The notes under the pieces were generated by a model that saw only the letters and a list, made by a program, of their open reading frames with translations, made no database searches and was not told where the DNA came from. DNA of 64,000 nucleotides from Verrucomicrobiota bacterium (GTDB lineage Bacteria > Verrucomicrobiota > Verrucomicrobiia > Chthoniobacterales > Terrimicrobiaceae), in the NCBI GenBank assembly GCA_017305195.1, contig JAFKMU010000055.1, positions 26,290-90,289 on the forward strand. Reading direction: 5' to 3'. The position numbers and the translations under genes were made by a program. Position 1 is the stretch's first letter; each line of letters opens with the position of its first letter. Positions 8,367 to 15,332 of this stretch are shown here, piece by piece.

Positions 8367-9179
8367 ATGAGCGACTCCACGACACCGGATGCCACGATGG
8401 CTGTGTTTCTCGATTTGGAAAATGTCGCCCTCGGCGCGAAGGAGGCGGCGTTTGAGCGGTTCAGCATGAAGCTCGTCAATGAGCGCCTGCTGCTGCGCGG
8501 GCATATCGTGGTGAAGAAGGCGTATTGCGACTTTGACCGCTACAAGGAATTCAAGCGCGATCTGCACGAGGAGGCTTTTGAGCTGATCGAGATCCCGCAC
8601 GTGCGCCAGTCGGGCAAGAACTCCGCCGACATCCGCATGGTCGTCGATGCGCTCGATTTGTGCTACACCAAGCCCCACCTCGATACCTTTGTCATCGTGA
8701 GCGGCGACTCGGATTTTTCCCCGCTCGTCTCGAAGCTCCGCGAGAACAACAAGACCGTCATCGGCGTGGGCGTGAAGAAGTCGAGTTCCGACCTCTTCAT
8801 CAACAACTGCGACGAGTTTCTCTACTACGACGACTTTGCCCGGCGGAAGAAGCAGCAGCAGCGCCCGAGGGTGCAAAAGCCCGCCGCCAAGCCGCAGGAG
8901 AAGCCCGCCGTGAACGAGGGGCCGACGAAGGAGCAGGCCTTTGAGCAGCTCGTGAGCACGATGGAGGCGCTCACCGAGGAGCGCGGCGACGACCCGATCT
9001 ACGCGTCGATGGTGAAGCCCGCGCTCAAGCGCCTCAACCCCGGCTTCAGCGAGCGGGCGCATGGGTTCAGCTCCTTCAACGAACTCCTCAAGGCCGCCAA
9101 GGCCGCGCGCCTCGTCGAGCTCGATACCGAGGGCAAGGCGAGTAACAACTACGGCGTGCGCCTCGTGCGCGAGGCCTGA
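8367..9179 (+). CDS. NYN-domain (PIN-like) nuclease-family protein with OST-HTH/LOTUS domain
   Basis: Residues 10-150 form a NYN (LabA/DUF88) PIN-like domain with its acidic residues visible: FLDLENVA, AYCDFDRYK, SADIRMVVDALDL and VIVSGDSDFSPLV. A basic linker (RRKKQQQRPRVQ) joins it to a C-terminal OST-HTH/LOTUS-type winged helix (residues 195-270; NPGFSERAHGFSSFNELL). Proteins of this design are predicted RNA-processing or RNA-binding enzymes. The gene lies 10 bases upstream of an AlkZ-related gene and is probably co-transcribed with it. The RNA target is unknown. Confidence 0.88.
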   Translation: MSDSTTPDATMAVFLDLENVALGAKEAAFERFSMKLVNERLLLRGHIVVKKAYCDFDRYKEFKRDLHEEAFELIEIPHVRQSGKNSADIRMVVDALDLCYTKPHLDTFVIVSGDSDFSPLVSKLRENNKTVIGVGVKKSSSDLFINNCDEFLYYDDFARRKKQQQRPRVQKPAAKPQEKPAVNEGPTKEQAFEQLVSTMEALTEERGDDPIYASMVKPALKRLNPGFSERAHGFSSFNELLKAAKAARLVELDTEGKASNNYGVRLVREA

Positions 9180-9189
9180 GAGCAGCGCC

Positions 9190-9726
9190 ATGGCAGGCAT
9201 TCGCACCTTTGCCCAGGCCCGCGCCTTTGTGAAGCGGGTGGGGATTTGCGGCATCTTTGCCGAGGTCGAGGGGCATTCGCTCTGGGACGTCACCGACCTG
9301 CCCGACCGCCAGCCCGGCGAGCGGGGATGGGGGCAAAAGGTGAGCGCCGTGTGGACGTGGAAAAACCTCCTGCCCGCGCGGCATCCCGACGAGATTTTTT
9401 ACGGCAAGGTAAAGGGCGGCAAAGCCGTCCTCATGAGCATGGCGCGGCTGCGCGAGCATTACCCGCAGCACCACCGGCCCGTACGCGAGTGCAGCCCGGT
9501 CGCCCAGCGCATCCACCAGGCGCTGAAGTTTGACCCCATGACGACGCCCGAGCTGCGGCGGCACCTCGACATGACGCACCCGCCGGAGCGCAACCAGTTC
9601 GAGCGCGGGTTGAAGGAGCTGCAAATCACGCTCAACATCGCCCGGCGCAACTCCGAGGAGGACGAAAACGACACGTGGGTCCTCTTCCGCGAGCAATATC
9701 TGGAAATCGCCGGGGGCGCGCAGTAG
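9190..9726 (+). CDS. AlkZ-related winged-helix protein
   Basis: The 178-residue protein resembles the small AlkZ/YcaQ-related family: an N-terminal [19 protein letters not shown], then [18 protein letters not shown] and [16 protein letters not shown]. The DNA-glycosylase parent family opens inter-strand crosslinks, but this short relative lacks most of that protein and its activity is unproven. I start at the ATG at 9190, 10 bases after the NYN gene, because the open frame further upstream only shadows that gene. A nucleic-acid-related role together with the NYN-LOTUS protein is a reasonable inference. Confidence 0.6.
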   Translation: MAGIRTFAQARAFVKRVGICGIFAEVEGHSLWDVTDLPDRQPGERGWGQKVSAVWTWKNLLPARHPDEIFYGKVKGGKAVLMSMARLREHYPQHHRPVRECSPVAQRIHQALKFDPMTTPELRRHLDMTHPPERNQFERGLKELQITLNIARRNSEEDENDTWVLFREQYLEIAGGAQ

Positions 9727-9781
9727 TTTTTTCCCTTCCCGCCACCCGGCGGAACATGGCATTACCTCTCGTTTTTCCCGT

Positions 9782-11020
9782 ATGGCTCACCTCAACTCGC
9801 ACTACCTGAAGCTCAAGGCCGGCTACCTCTTCCCGGAGATCAATCGCCGCGTAAAGGCCTTCACCGACGCCAATCCCGAGGCGGCCGCCCGTCTCATTCG
9901 CTGCGGCATCGGCGACGTCACCGAGCCGCTCCCGCTCGCCGTGCGCGAGGCCATGCACAAGGCGGTCGACGAACTCGGCACCAGCGAGCACTTCCGCGGC
10001 TACGGCCCCGAGCAGGGCTATGAATTCCTGCGCAAGGCCATCGCGGAAAACGACTACCGTTCGCGCGGCCTCGATGTCGCCGACGACGAAATCTTTGTCT
10101 CCGACGGATCGAAGTGCGACTGCGCCAACATCCTCGACGTGCTCGGCCATGAGAACCGCATCGCCGTGATGGACCCGGTCTACCCGGTTTACGTGGACAC
10201 GAATGTCATGGCGGGCCACACCGGCGAGGCCAGCGACGCCGGGTTCTACGAGGGGCTCGTCTACCTCCCGTGTACGGCGGAGAATGGCTTCATGCCTGAC
10301 GTGCCGACCGAAAAGGTCGACCTCGTCTACCTCTGCTCGCCCAACAACCCGACCGGCGCTGTCGCCACCCGCGAGCGCCTGGAAAAGTGGGTCGCCTACG
10401 CCCTGGCCAACGACGCCATCCTGCTCTACGACGCCGCCTACGAGGCCTACATCACCGAGCCCGGAGTGCCGCGCTCGATCTATGAGATCCCCGGGGCGCG
10501 CCAGTGCGCCATCGAGTTTCGCAGCTTTTCGAAGAACGGCGGATTCACCGGCGTGCGCTGCGCCTTCACTGTCCTGCCCAAGGACTTGCTCTGCACCACC
10601 GCCGACGGCGAGAAGCGCCCGCTGCATCCGCTGTGGAACCGCCGGTTCAGCACGAAATTCAACGGCGTGTCCTACGTCACGCAGCGCGCCGCCGAGGCGC
10701 TCTACTCCAGCGAGGGCAAGGCCGAGGTGGCCGCGCTCGTCTCCCACTACATGGGCAATGCCAAGATCCTCCGCGAGGCCGTGAGCGGCGCGGGGCTGAC
10801 CGTCTTTGGCGGAGTCAATGCACCCTACATCTGGGTGCGCGGCCCGCAGGGAGCGACGAGCTGGGACATCTTTGACCGCGTGCTCAACGAGGCAAACATC
10901 GTCATCACGCCCGGCAGCGGCTTTGGCAACGCGGGCGAGGGCTACTTCCGCATCTCCGCCTTCAACAGCCGCCTCAAGGCCGAGGAGGCCGCCCGCCGCT
11001 TCGCCGCGATGAAGTGGTAG
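9782..11020 (+). CDS. dapL: LL-diaminopimelate aminotransferase
   Basis: The 412-residue class I/II PLP aminotransferase converts tetrahydrodipicolinate directly to LL-diaminopimelate for lysine and peptidoglycan. DapL features are clear: [17 protein letters not shown] at the start, [11 protein letters not shown], the substrate loop [24 protein letters not shown] and PLP lysine motif [10 protein letters not shown]. The DapL route is used by verrucomicrobia, chlamydiae, plants and some others, so it supports the taxonomic guess. The gene stands alone and ends in a UUCG-loop hairpin. Confidence 0.95.
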   Translation: MAHLNSHYLKLKAGYLFPEINRRVKAFTDANPEAAARLIRCGIGDVTEPLPLAVREAMHKAVDELGTSEHFRGYGPEQGYEFLRKAIAENDYRSRGLDVADDEIFVSDGSKCDCANILDVLGHENRIAVMDPVYPVYVDTNVMAGHTGEASDAGFYEGLVYLPCTAENGFMPDVPTEKVDLVYLCSPNNPTGAVATRERLEKWVAYALANDAILLYDAAYEAYITEPGVPRSIYEIPGARQCAIEFRSFSKNGGFTGVRCAFTVLPKDLLCTTADGEKRPLHPLWNRRFSTKFNGVSYVTQRAAEALYSSEGKAEVAALVSHYMGNAKILREAVSGAGLTVFGGVNAPYIWVRGPQGATSWDIFDRVLNEANIVITPGSGFGNAGEGYFRISAFNSRLKAEEAARRFAAMKW

Positions 11021-11058
11021 GTTGCAAACTTCTTAAAAGAATTCCCTCCCGCAGAGAT

Positions 11059-11090
11059 AAAGCCGGTTCTTCGGAACCGGCTTTGTCGTG
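11059..11090 (+). terminator. UUCG-loop hairpin terminator after dapL
   Basis: An 11-bp perfect stem (AAAGCCGGTTC 11059-11069, GAACCGGCTTT 11074-11084) closes a UUCG tetraloop, one of the most stable RNA loops. Only three T residues end the stem, so it may be a modest intrinsic terminator. It lies 39 bases after the dapL stop. Confidence 0.75.
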
Positions 11091-11127
11091 TCCGGGCGAT
11101 GTGAGCGCAGGCGTTGCCCCCCTGGTC

Positions 11128-11178
11128 GGCTTCGTTTCCGTTTCCTATTATCTATAAATAGGAAACGGAAACGAAGCC
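11128..11178. repeat. Perfect 22-bp inverted repeat (long hairpin)
   Basis: The arm at 11128-11149 is exactly the reverse complement of 11157-11178, with a 7-base loop (ATCTATA). The arm is built from the word CGTTTC repeated (TTCGTTTCCGTTTCC). The same words recur in the downstream repeat copies A and D, so this may be part of, or derived from, that family. No T-run follows, so it is not a standard terminator. Confidence 0.9.
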
Positions 11179-11230
11179 AGAGAGCCTCACGCGGGAGTGG
11201 CGAGGGGAGCATATCCGGGTTCCAATCGCC

Positions 11231-11406
11231 GCCGCGAAGAAGTGAACGAACGCCGCGAGAGAACCGCATTTTTGCCACAGGTGTGCGTTTTTTTCGTTCA
11301 GCGAATTCCCGAGGGGAAACGCCATTCGTTTCCAGCTCGTTTAGCGATTCGTTCAGCTTGGTTCAGGAAAACCCCTCTTAGGGGCATGAACGAGAAAACG
11401 AACGAG
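11231..11406 (+). repeat. Structured repeat family, copy A
   Basis: The conserved core is ATTCCCGAGGGGAAA (11305-11319), then CGTT-type words about every 10-14 bases (CGTTTCC, CGTTTA, CGTTCA), a small hairpin CCCCT-CTT-AGGGG (11372-11384), and a 3' tail with GAACGAG and GAACGAG. The tail can pair with the forward words CTCGTTT and TCGTTC at 11336-11352. A 5' GTGAACGAACG lies at 11243-11253. The copy is in the same orientation as B, C and D. The 5' boundary is uncertain. Confidence 0.8.
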
Positions 11407-11492
11407 TAGCGAGCAAGGGTGGATTTGTGGATTTCCAGCCTTTCAGCGACGGAACGGTGTTTCGCCCGACGAGGCTGGTGGGCGGTGCCTGC

Positions 11493-11653
11493 GTGCAATG
11501 AAGGAAGCGGGAAAAGCGCATTTCATTTCAGGGACTCGCGTCCGGGTCATTTCACGATTCCCGAGGGGAAGAGCCGTTCGTTGCAGCCCCATTTCGGGTT
11601 TCATTGCGCTTCCTTTCTCATTTCACACCTTAGGGGAGATTCTGTGCAATGAA
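11493..11653 (+). repeat. Structured repeat family, copy B
   Basis: The core is GATTCCCGAGGGGAA at about 11557-11571, with CATTTC and CATTGC words in place of the CGTTC words of copy A, and CCTTAGGGG at 11628-11636. A 10-bp direct repeat GTGCAATGAA bounds the copy (11493-11502 and 11644-11653). The 3' one can pair with CATTGC at 11602-11607. The copy ends seven bases beyond the stop codon of the minus-strand gene at 11661-12344, so on that transcript it forms the 3' untranslated region. Confidence 0.8.
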
Positions 11654-11660
11654 CTGATCC

Positions 11661-12344
11661 TCATCCCTGGATCATCCGCTTGAGCGCCTGGCCGATGGTG
11701 TCGGAGCCGGGGGCGCAGATTTCCAGGGTGAGGCCCATGACGGCCAGGGCGGCGGCGGTGATGAGCACGGGGAGCCAGGTGCGGCGTACGGCAGCACCCA
11801 GCCAGTGCTCCTCGGCGGCGATGCGGAGGCGTCGATACAGCACGCTGGCGAGGAAGATATCCACGAAGATCTCCGCGATGAGCAGCGGCGCGCCTGCGAT
11901 GGCCACGCAGACCGTCGCGGCGACCGCGATGATGGCCCCCAGCACGATGGCCAGCCCGCAGCCTTCATCGGGCATGAAGTCGATGCCATCGAGCCAGTCC
12001 CATGTGCGGGATTTTGCCTTCTTTAAAACGTAAGGGCTGGGAGGGGTGGATTGAAAATCCTCCTGCAGTTCCGCGTCCTCGGGATTGAACTGCGATTTCT
12101 CCAGTTCCACCCACAGGCGGATGAGCAGGAGAAAGACACCATACGCTCCCAGCAAAGCCACGGGATAGCGCACGGCCATGTTGGTGACGCCCAGCCTGAG
12201 CAGGCCCACAGAGAGCCCAAATCCCGCCGTGCCGGTGAAGATGAGGATCAGGCCCAGGGTGAAGCGCGGAAGGGCTCTGCGGGTAAAATAACGCTGCAAC
12301 GCATGGCGTGCACGGTCGCGCATCGTCTCCGGGTCATCCGTCAT
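11661..12344 (-). CDS. Four-helix integral membrane protein of unknown function
   Basis: The 227-residue protein has about four membrane segments: near residues 29-50 (LGLILIFTGTAGFGLSVGLL), 58-78 (YPVALLGAYGVFLLLIRLWV), 128-160 (LAIVLGAIIAVAATVCVAIA, then a further stretch) and 192-210 (LPVLITAAALAVMGLTLEI). A charged loop (residues 80-120) separates the two pairs. No catalytic motif is visible and I cannot assign a function. It is flanked by repeat copy B at its 3' end and by a BIME-like unit and copy C on its 5' side. Confidence 0.7.
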   Translation of the reverse strand: MTDDPETMRDRARHALQRYFTRRALPRFTLGLILIFTGTAGFGLSVGLLRLGVTNMAVRYPVALLGAYGVFLLLIRLWVELEKSQFNPEDAELQEDFQSTPPSPYVLKKAKSRTWDWLDGIDFMPDEGCGLAIVLGAIIAVAATVCVAIAGAPLLIAEIFVDIFLASVLYRRLRIAAEEHWLGAAVRRTWLPVLITAAALAVMGLTLEICAPGSDTIGQALKRMIQG

Positions 12345-12439
12345 CGCGGGGACTCAACCAAAACGCGCTAAGCTTAGCGATCAGAAATCGCCAGGAGCGG
12401 TAACGCCTCACGATAAAAGCCGCCTTGCGAAAACAGACC

Positions 12440-12553
12440 GTAGGGAGGGCATCCCGCCCTCCAGACTTTTTGACGGACTCTTGGGAGGTGGATGTTCCGA
12501 CAGGGAGGCGAGGGTGAAGCCGAAAGCGCAGGCCAGCGGGACGCTGGCCCTAC
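12440..12553. repeat. REP/BIME-like composite palindromic repeat, copy 2
   Basis: The unit starts GTAGGG, with hairpin GGAGGGC-ATCCC-GCCCTCC (12444-12462), and ends CCCTAC (12548-12553) after a hairpin GGCCAGCG-GGA-CGCTGGCC (12531-12549). The end-to-end design and length (114 bp) match the locus at 1541-1647 (107 bp). The intervening sequence is not obviously conserved between them. Confidence 0.7.
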
Positions 12554-12603
12554 AACCCGGGAAAGGACGCTCATCTTTTTAGGGTGAGCGGGAGGTGGAT
12601 TGA

Positions 12604-12772
12604 TGAAATAAAGGCGCAGGAAAAACGGAGGCTCATTGCATCTGCCCATTTCCCGCTCATTTCTCTGATCCCGAGGGAAAAGGAGATTCGTTGCAGCCCC
12701 GTTTCGGGTTTCATTGCGCTTCATTGCACCATTTCCCCCTTAGGGTGTGAAATGGCGAATGAGGACGATGAT
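12604..12772 (+). repeat. Structured repeat family, copy C
   Basis: The core is GATCCCGAGGGAAAA at about 12667-12681, followed by TTCGTTGCAGCCCC and a CCCG-TTT-CGGG hairpin, both shared with copy B apart from one base in the hairpin. CATTGC and CATTTC words follow, then CCCCTTAGGG (12737-12746), and GAAATGG (12749-12755) pairing with CCATTTC (12729-12735). It ends about 35 bases beyond the stop codon of the minus-strand gene at 12808-13230. Confidence 0.8.
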
Positions 12773-12807
12773 GGAACTCCCTGAGAAGAGGCTGAGGCTT
12801 GAGCTTG

Positions 12808-13230
12808 TCATGTGCTCGCATCGCGCAACCCCGAGCAATACGCGATGGCCTTCTTTTGAAGCTCGAGACGGCTTGTCGCGGCGGTGACTTCCTTTTTCAG
12901 ATCGGGATAGTCCTCGGGAACTGTGCCAAAAACTTCCAAAGCCTCGGCGTAGGCCCCGAGGTTGACCAGGCAGATCGCGATGGTGAATCGTGCGTAAGGT
13001 ACTTTCTTATGGCGAGGGGCTCGTTCGATGAATCGCGTGAGCAGCCGGACACACTCCACGTCGTCCTTGTCCTCGTAGATGCAGATCGCTTTGTAAAAGA
13101 GAACCAGCGGCACGCTGTCCTCGATCTCCGTCATGGCGTCGAGCAGCGGTCGCGCCTCGGCGTACCTGTCTTCCGCGACAAGGTCGGCGATCTGGCAGAT
13201 GGCTTCGTAGCTGGCCTCAGGGGTGAACAC
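12808..13230 (-). CDS. Small tetratricopeptide-like helical protein
   Basis: From the GTG at 13230 the product is 140 residues, almost entirely amphipathic helices in pairs (EASYEAICQIADLVAEDRYA, then VPLVLFYKAICIYEDKDD, then YARFTIAICLVNLGAYAEAL). The last has the TPR-like pattern with alanine and glycine turns. The GTG follows a purine-rich GGAAGAGG and is preferred to the ATG at 13272, whose extra 14 residues look non-coding and abut repeat copy D. No signal peptide is visible, so it is probably a cytosolic scaffold or adaptor. The partner is unknown. Confidence 0.6.
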   Translation of the reverse strand: MFTPEASYEAICQIADLVAEDRYAEARPLLDAMTEIEDSVPLVLFYKAICIYEDKDDVECVRLLTRFIERAPRHKKVPYARFTIAICLVNLGAYAEALEVFGTVPEDYPDLKKEVTAATSRLELQKKAIAYCSGLRDAST

Positions 13231-13300
13231 CCCTCTTCCCTGACAGCCTTTTCTCACCGCGCCAAGGCGCAATCACGGCTCGCAGCCCGGATCAGAAAGG

Positions 13301-13446
13301 GTCTTTTCGTTCACTTCTTTCGTTTCCGGCTCGTTCAGCGGATTCCCGAGGGAACGGGCCGTTCGTTTCCGGCCCGTTTACCATTTCGTTCACCTTCGTT
13401 TCCGAAAAACGCCCCCTAGGAGGGAAAATCCTAAACGAGGCGAAAG
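13301..13446 (+). repeat. Structured repeat family, copy D
   Basis: The core is GATTCCCGAGGGAA at 13341-13354. It is followed by a perfect 8-bp hairpin AACGGGCC-N10-GGCCCGTT (13353-13378), then CGTTTA, CGTTCA and CGTTTCC words, CCCCCTAGGAGGG, and a tail with AAACGAGG. It is closest to copy A. It ends about six bases beyond the rhaA stop codon (13453), so on the rhamnose operon transcript it is the immediate 3' untranslated region. Confidence 0.8.
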
Positions 13447-13452
13447 AATGCC

Positions 13453-14703
13453 TTAGCGTTTGGAAAGGACGTCGGCCTCGTAGGCCTTTACTTCCTTGAT
13501 CCAGGCGGGTCCGGCGGGGGTGCCGTTGCGCTCGCAGAATTCATTCCAGACCGCGCCGAGAGGGAGGGTTTTGGCTTCCTCCAGGAGGGCGAGGCGGGTG
13601 GCGTAGTCGCCGGAGTTCTCGGCGTCGCGGAGCTGCGCGATGGGTTCGAGCAGGGCGGCGAGGAGGCTCTTCTGGGCGTTGCGGGTGCCGATGACCCAGG
13701 CGGCGATGCGGTTGATGCTGGCGTCGAAGAAATCGAGCCCGATGTGTGTGCGGCTGAGGAAGCCCCCGCGCACGAGCTCCTCCATGATGGCGCGTGTCGG
13801 GTCGTCGAAGAGCACGACGTGGTCGCTATCCCAGCGGACGCCGCGGCTCACGTGGAGCAGCAGCTCGGGGACGAATTGCAGCGTGGAGCTGATCTTGTCG
13901 GCGAGGCTTTCGGTGGGGTGGAAGTGTCCCGCGTCGAGGCAGAGCGCCTTTTTGCGGCTCACGGCGTAGCCCATGTAAAACTCATGCGAGCCGACGACGT
14001 AGGACTCCGACCCGATGCCAAAGAGTTTGCACTCGACCGCGTCGACGTGGTGACGGGTGTTGAGCTGCTCGGAGAAGAGCGCGTCGAGCGAGGCCTCCAG
14101 GCGCTCGCGGGGGCCCTTGCGGTCGACGGGCAGGTCTTTCGAGCCGTCGGGAATCCACACATTCATCACACTGGGTTTGCCGAGCTGGCGGCCAAACTCC
14201 GCGCTGATGCGGCGGCAGCGGCGGCCGTGCTCGATCCAGAAGGCGCGGATGCCTGCGTCGGGACTGGAGAGCGTGTAGCCGCTGGCCGAGAGCGGGTGGG
14301 AGAAATAGGAGGGGTTGAAGTCGAGGCCGAGGTTGCGCTCCTTGGCCCAGTCGATCCAGCTCTGGAAGTGGGAAACCTCGATCTGGTTGCGGTCGGCCTT
14401 GCCGCTGGAAAAGTCGCCGTAGATGGCGTGGAGATTCAGGCGGCGGGAGCCGGGGATGAGGGCGAGGGCGGCGTCGAGATCGGCGCGGAGTTCGTCGATG
14501 GAGCGGGCTTTGCCGGGGTAGTTGCCCGTGGCCTGGATGCCGCCGGTGAGCGCGCCGCCGGTATTCTCAAATCCCCCCACATCGTCGCCCTGCCAGCAGT
14601 GCAGGGAGATGGCGGTCTGGCCGAGCGTCTGGAGCGCGGCCTCGGTATCGACGCCGAGTTGGGCGTAGGTTTCTTTGGCGAGTGAGTAGGAGGCGGAGGA
14701 CAT
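13453..14703 (-). CDS. rhaA: L-rhamnose isomerase
   Basis: This enzyme interconverts L-rhamnose and L-rhamnulose, the first step of rhamnose breakdown. The 416-residue product matches E. coli-type RhaA in length and motifs: [42 protein letters not shown] and the later [11 protein letters not shown] and [12 protein letters not shown] metal-site regions. The ATG at 14703 gives the family N-terminus; the frame upstream is arginine-rich shadow sequence. It is the last gene of the deoR-rhaB-lutABC-rhaA run, 20 bases after lutC, and repeat copy D follows its stop. Confidence 0.95.
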   Translation of the reverse strand: MSSASYSLAKETYAQLGVDTEAALQTLGQTAISLHCWQGDDVGGFENTGGALTGGIQATGNYPGKARSIDELRADLDAALALIPGSRRLNLHAIYGDFSSGKADRNQIEVSHFQSWIDWAKERNLGLDFNPSYFSHPLSASGYTLSSPDAGIRAFWIEHGRRCRRISAEFGRQLGKPSVMNVWIPDGSKDLPVDRKGPRERLEASLDALFSEQLNTRHHVDAVECKLFGIGSESYVVGSHEFYMGYAVSRKKALCLDAGHFHPTESLADKISSTLQFVPELLLHVSRGVRWDSDHVVLFDDPTRAIMEELVRGGFLSRTHIGLDFFDASINRIAAWVIGTRNAQKSLLAALLEPIAQLRDAENSGDYATRLALLEEAKTLPLGAVWNEFCERNGTPAGPAWIKEVKAYEADVLSKR

Positions 14704-14723
14704 GCTAATACGGGGAGGTTGGA

Positions 14724-15332
14724 TTAAAGGAAAAAGCTGCCTTGGCGGCCGGGTCCGTGGACGCCCTGGATGAGGATGCCCTCGACGTCGGCGGTCTTGG
14801 ACGGGCCGGTGACCCAGACGATGCCGGGGTCGGCGGGGAGGGCGGCAATGGCCTCGCCGATGGTGCGGACGAGCCCGGTGCGCGGGACGACGGCGATGTG
14901 CCACCACGGGGCCAGCGCGGCCAGCCGGTCGGGTGTGCCGGAGTCGGTGAGAATGACGGTGCCGGATTCCGCGATCGCGCCATGGGCGACAGTCACGGCG
15001 GCGTCAATACGATCCACCGCGTCGCGCGTGTATGCGGGAACGACCTCCAGATGCGCGGCGAAGTCCGCCGCGAGGTGCGCGACCTCCGGGGCGAGGTAGA
15101 CGCTTTTCGCGCCGTCCTTCTTCAGCCACGCGGCGCAATCGGCGGGCGATTCAAAGAAAAACCCGCCCGTGCCGGTGAGGCGCTTGCGGAAGAGCGTTTC
15201 ATTCTCCTCGGCGGCGGGGAGCCAGCGCGGGGTGGTGACGGCGGCGGTGTCGTAATCCGGGTAGGCCGCGCGCTCCGGGAGCGCGGTGATGGCCTGGCGG
15301 ATGCCTTGAAAAATCTGGTCGCGGTGGCTCAT
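14724..15332 (-). CDS. lutC: LutC-like LUD-domain protein of lactate utilisation
   Basis: The 202-residue product has the LUD domain, with [19 protein letters not shown] and [20 protein letters not shown] near the end. With LutA and LutB it forms the iron-sulfur L-lactate oxidising complex that yields pyruvate. The ATG at 15332 overlaps the lutB stop by 4 bases (ATGA), so translation is coupled. Placement inside a rhamnose operon suggests it handles lactate formed from lactaldehyde. Confidence 0.92.
   Translation of the reverse strand: MSHRDQIFQGIRQAITALPERAAYPDYDTAAVTTPRWLPAAEENETLFRKRLTGTGGFFFESPADCAAWLKKDGAKSVYLAPEVAHLAADFAAHLEVVPAYTRDAVDRIDAAVTVAHGAIAESGTVILTDSGTPDRLAALAPWWHIAVVPRTGLVRTIGEAIAALPADPGIVWVTGPSKTADVEGILIQGVHGPGRQGSFFL

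Larger units (their letters stand above)
11021..11660. other. 640-bp gene-free region
   Basis: I see no believable gene here. In order it holds the dapL terminator hairpin, a perfect 22-bp inverted repeat, and copies A and B of the structured repeat family. The short open frames here look similar to those in the other copies only because the DNA repeats are alike. About 85 bases between A and B show nothing I can interpret. Confidence 0.75.
12345..12807. other. 463-bp intergenic region
   Basis: I find no gene here. The region holds the second composite BIME-like unit and repeat copy C, leaving under 100 bases on each side as possible promoter for the membrane-protein gene (5' end at 12344). 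Confidence 0.7.

Noticed and set aside
11493..11653. 10-bp direct repeat around copy B as a target-site duplication
   Set aside because: The same word also pairs with an internal word of copy B, and other copies carry their own words at the same places. It is better explained as part of the element.
11197..13419. Similar short peptides (phrases such as RIPEG and SFPARL) encoded across repeat copies A-D
   Set aside because: They lie in frames without start signals, differ in length, are partly frameshifted between copies and follow the DNA similarity of the repeats. Conserved pairing explains the similarity better than coding.
11231..13446. Repeats A-D as a CRISPR array
   Set aside because: Copies are about 110-180 bases, only loosely similar, irregularly spaced and separated by genes, with no cas gene.
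11231..13446. Repeats A-D as integron attC sites with gene cassettes
   Set aside because: The element-gene-element order is suggestive, but the attC ends (GTTRRRY / RYYYAAC) are missing and there is no integrase gene in the window.
14704..14907. Longer N-terminus for RhaA from 14907
   Set aside because: The extra 68 residues are Arg/Pro/His-rich, lie within lutC on the same strand and do not occur in the family; [15 protein letters not shown] gives the normal start.
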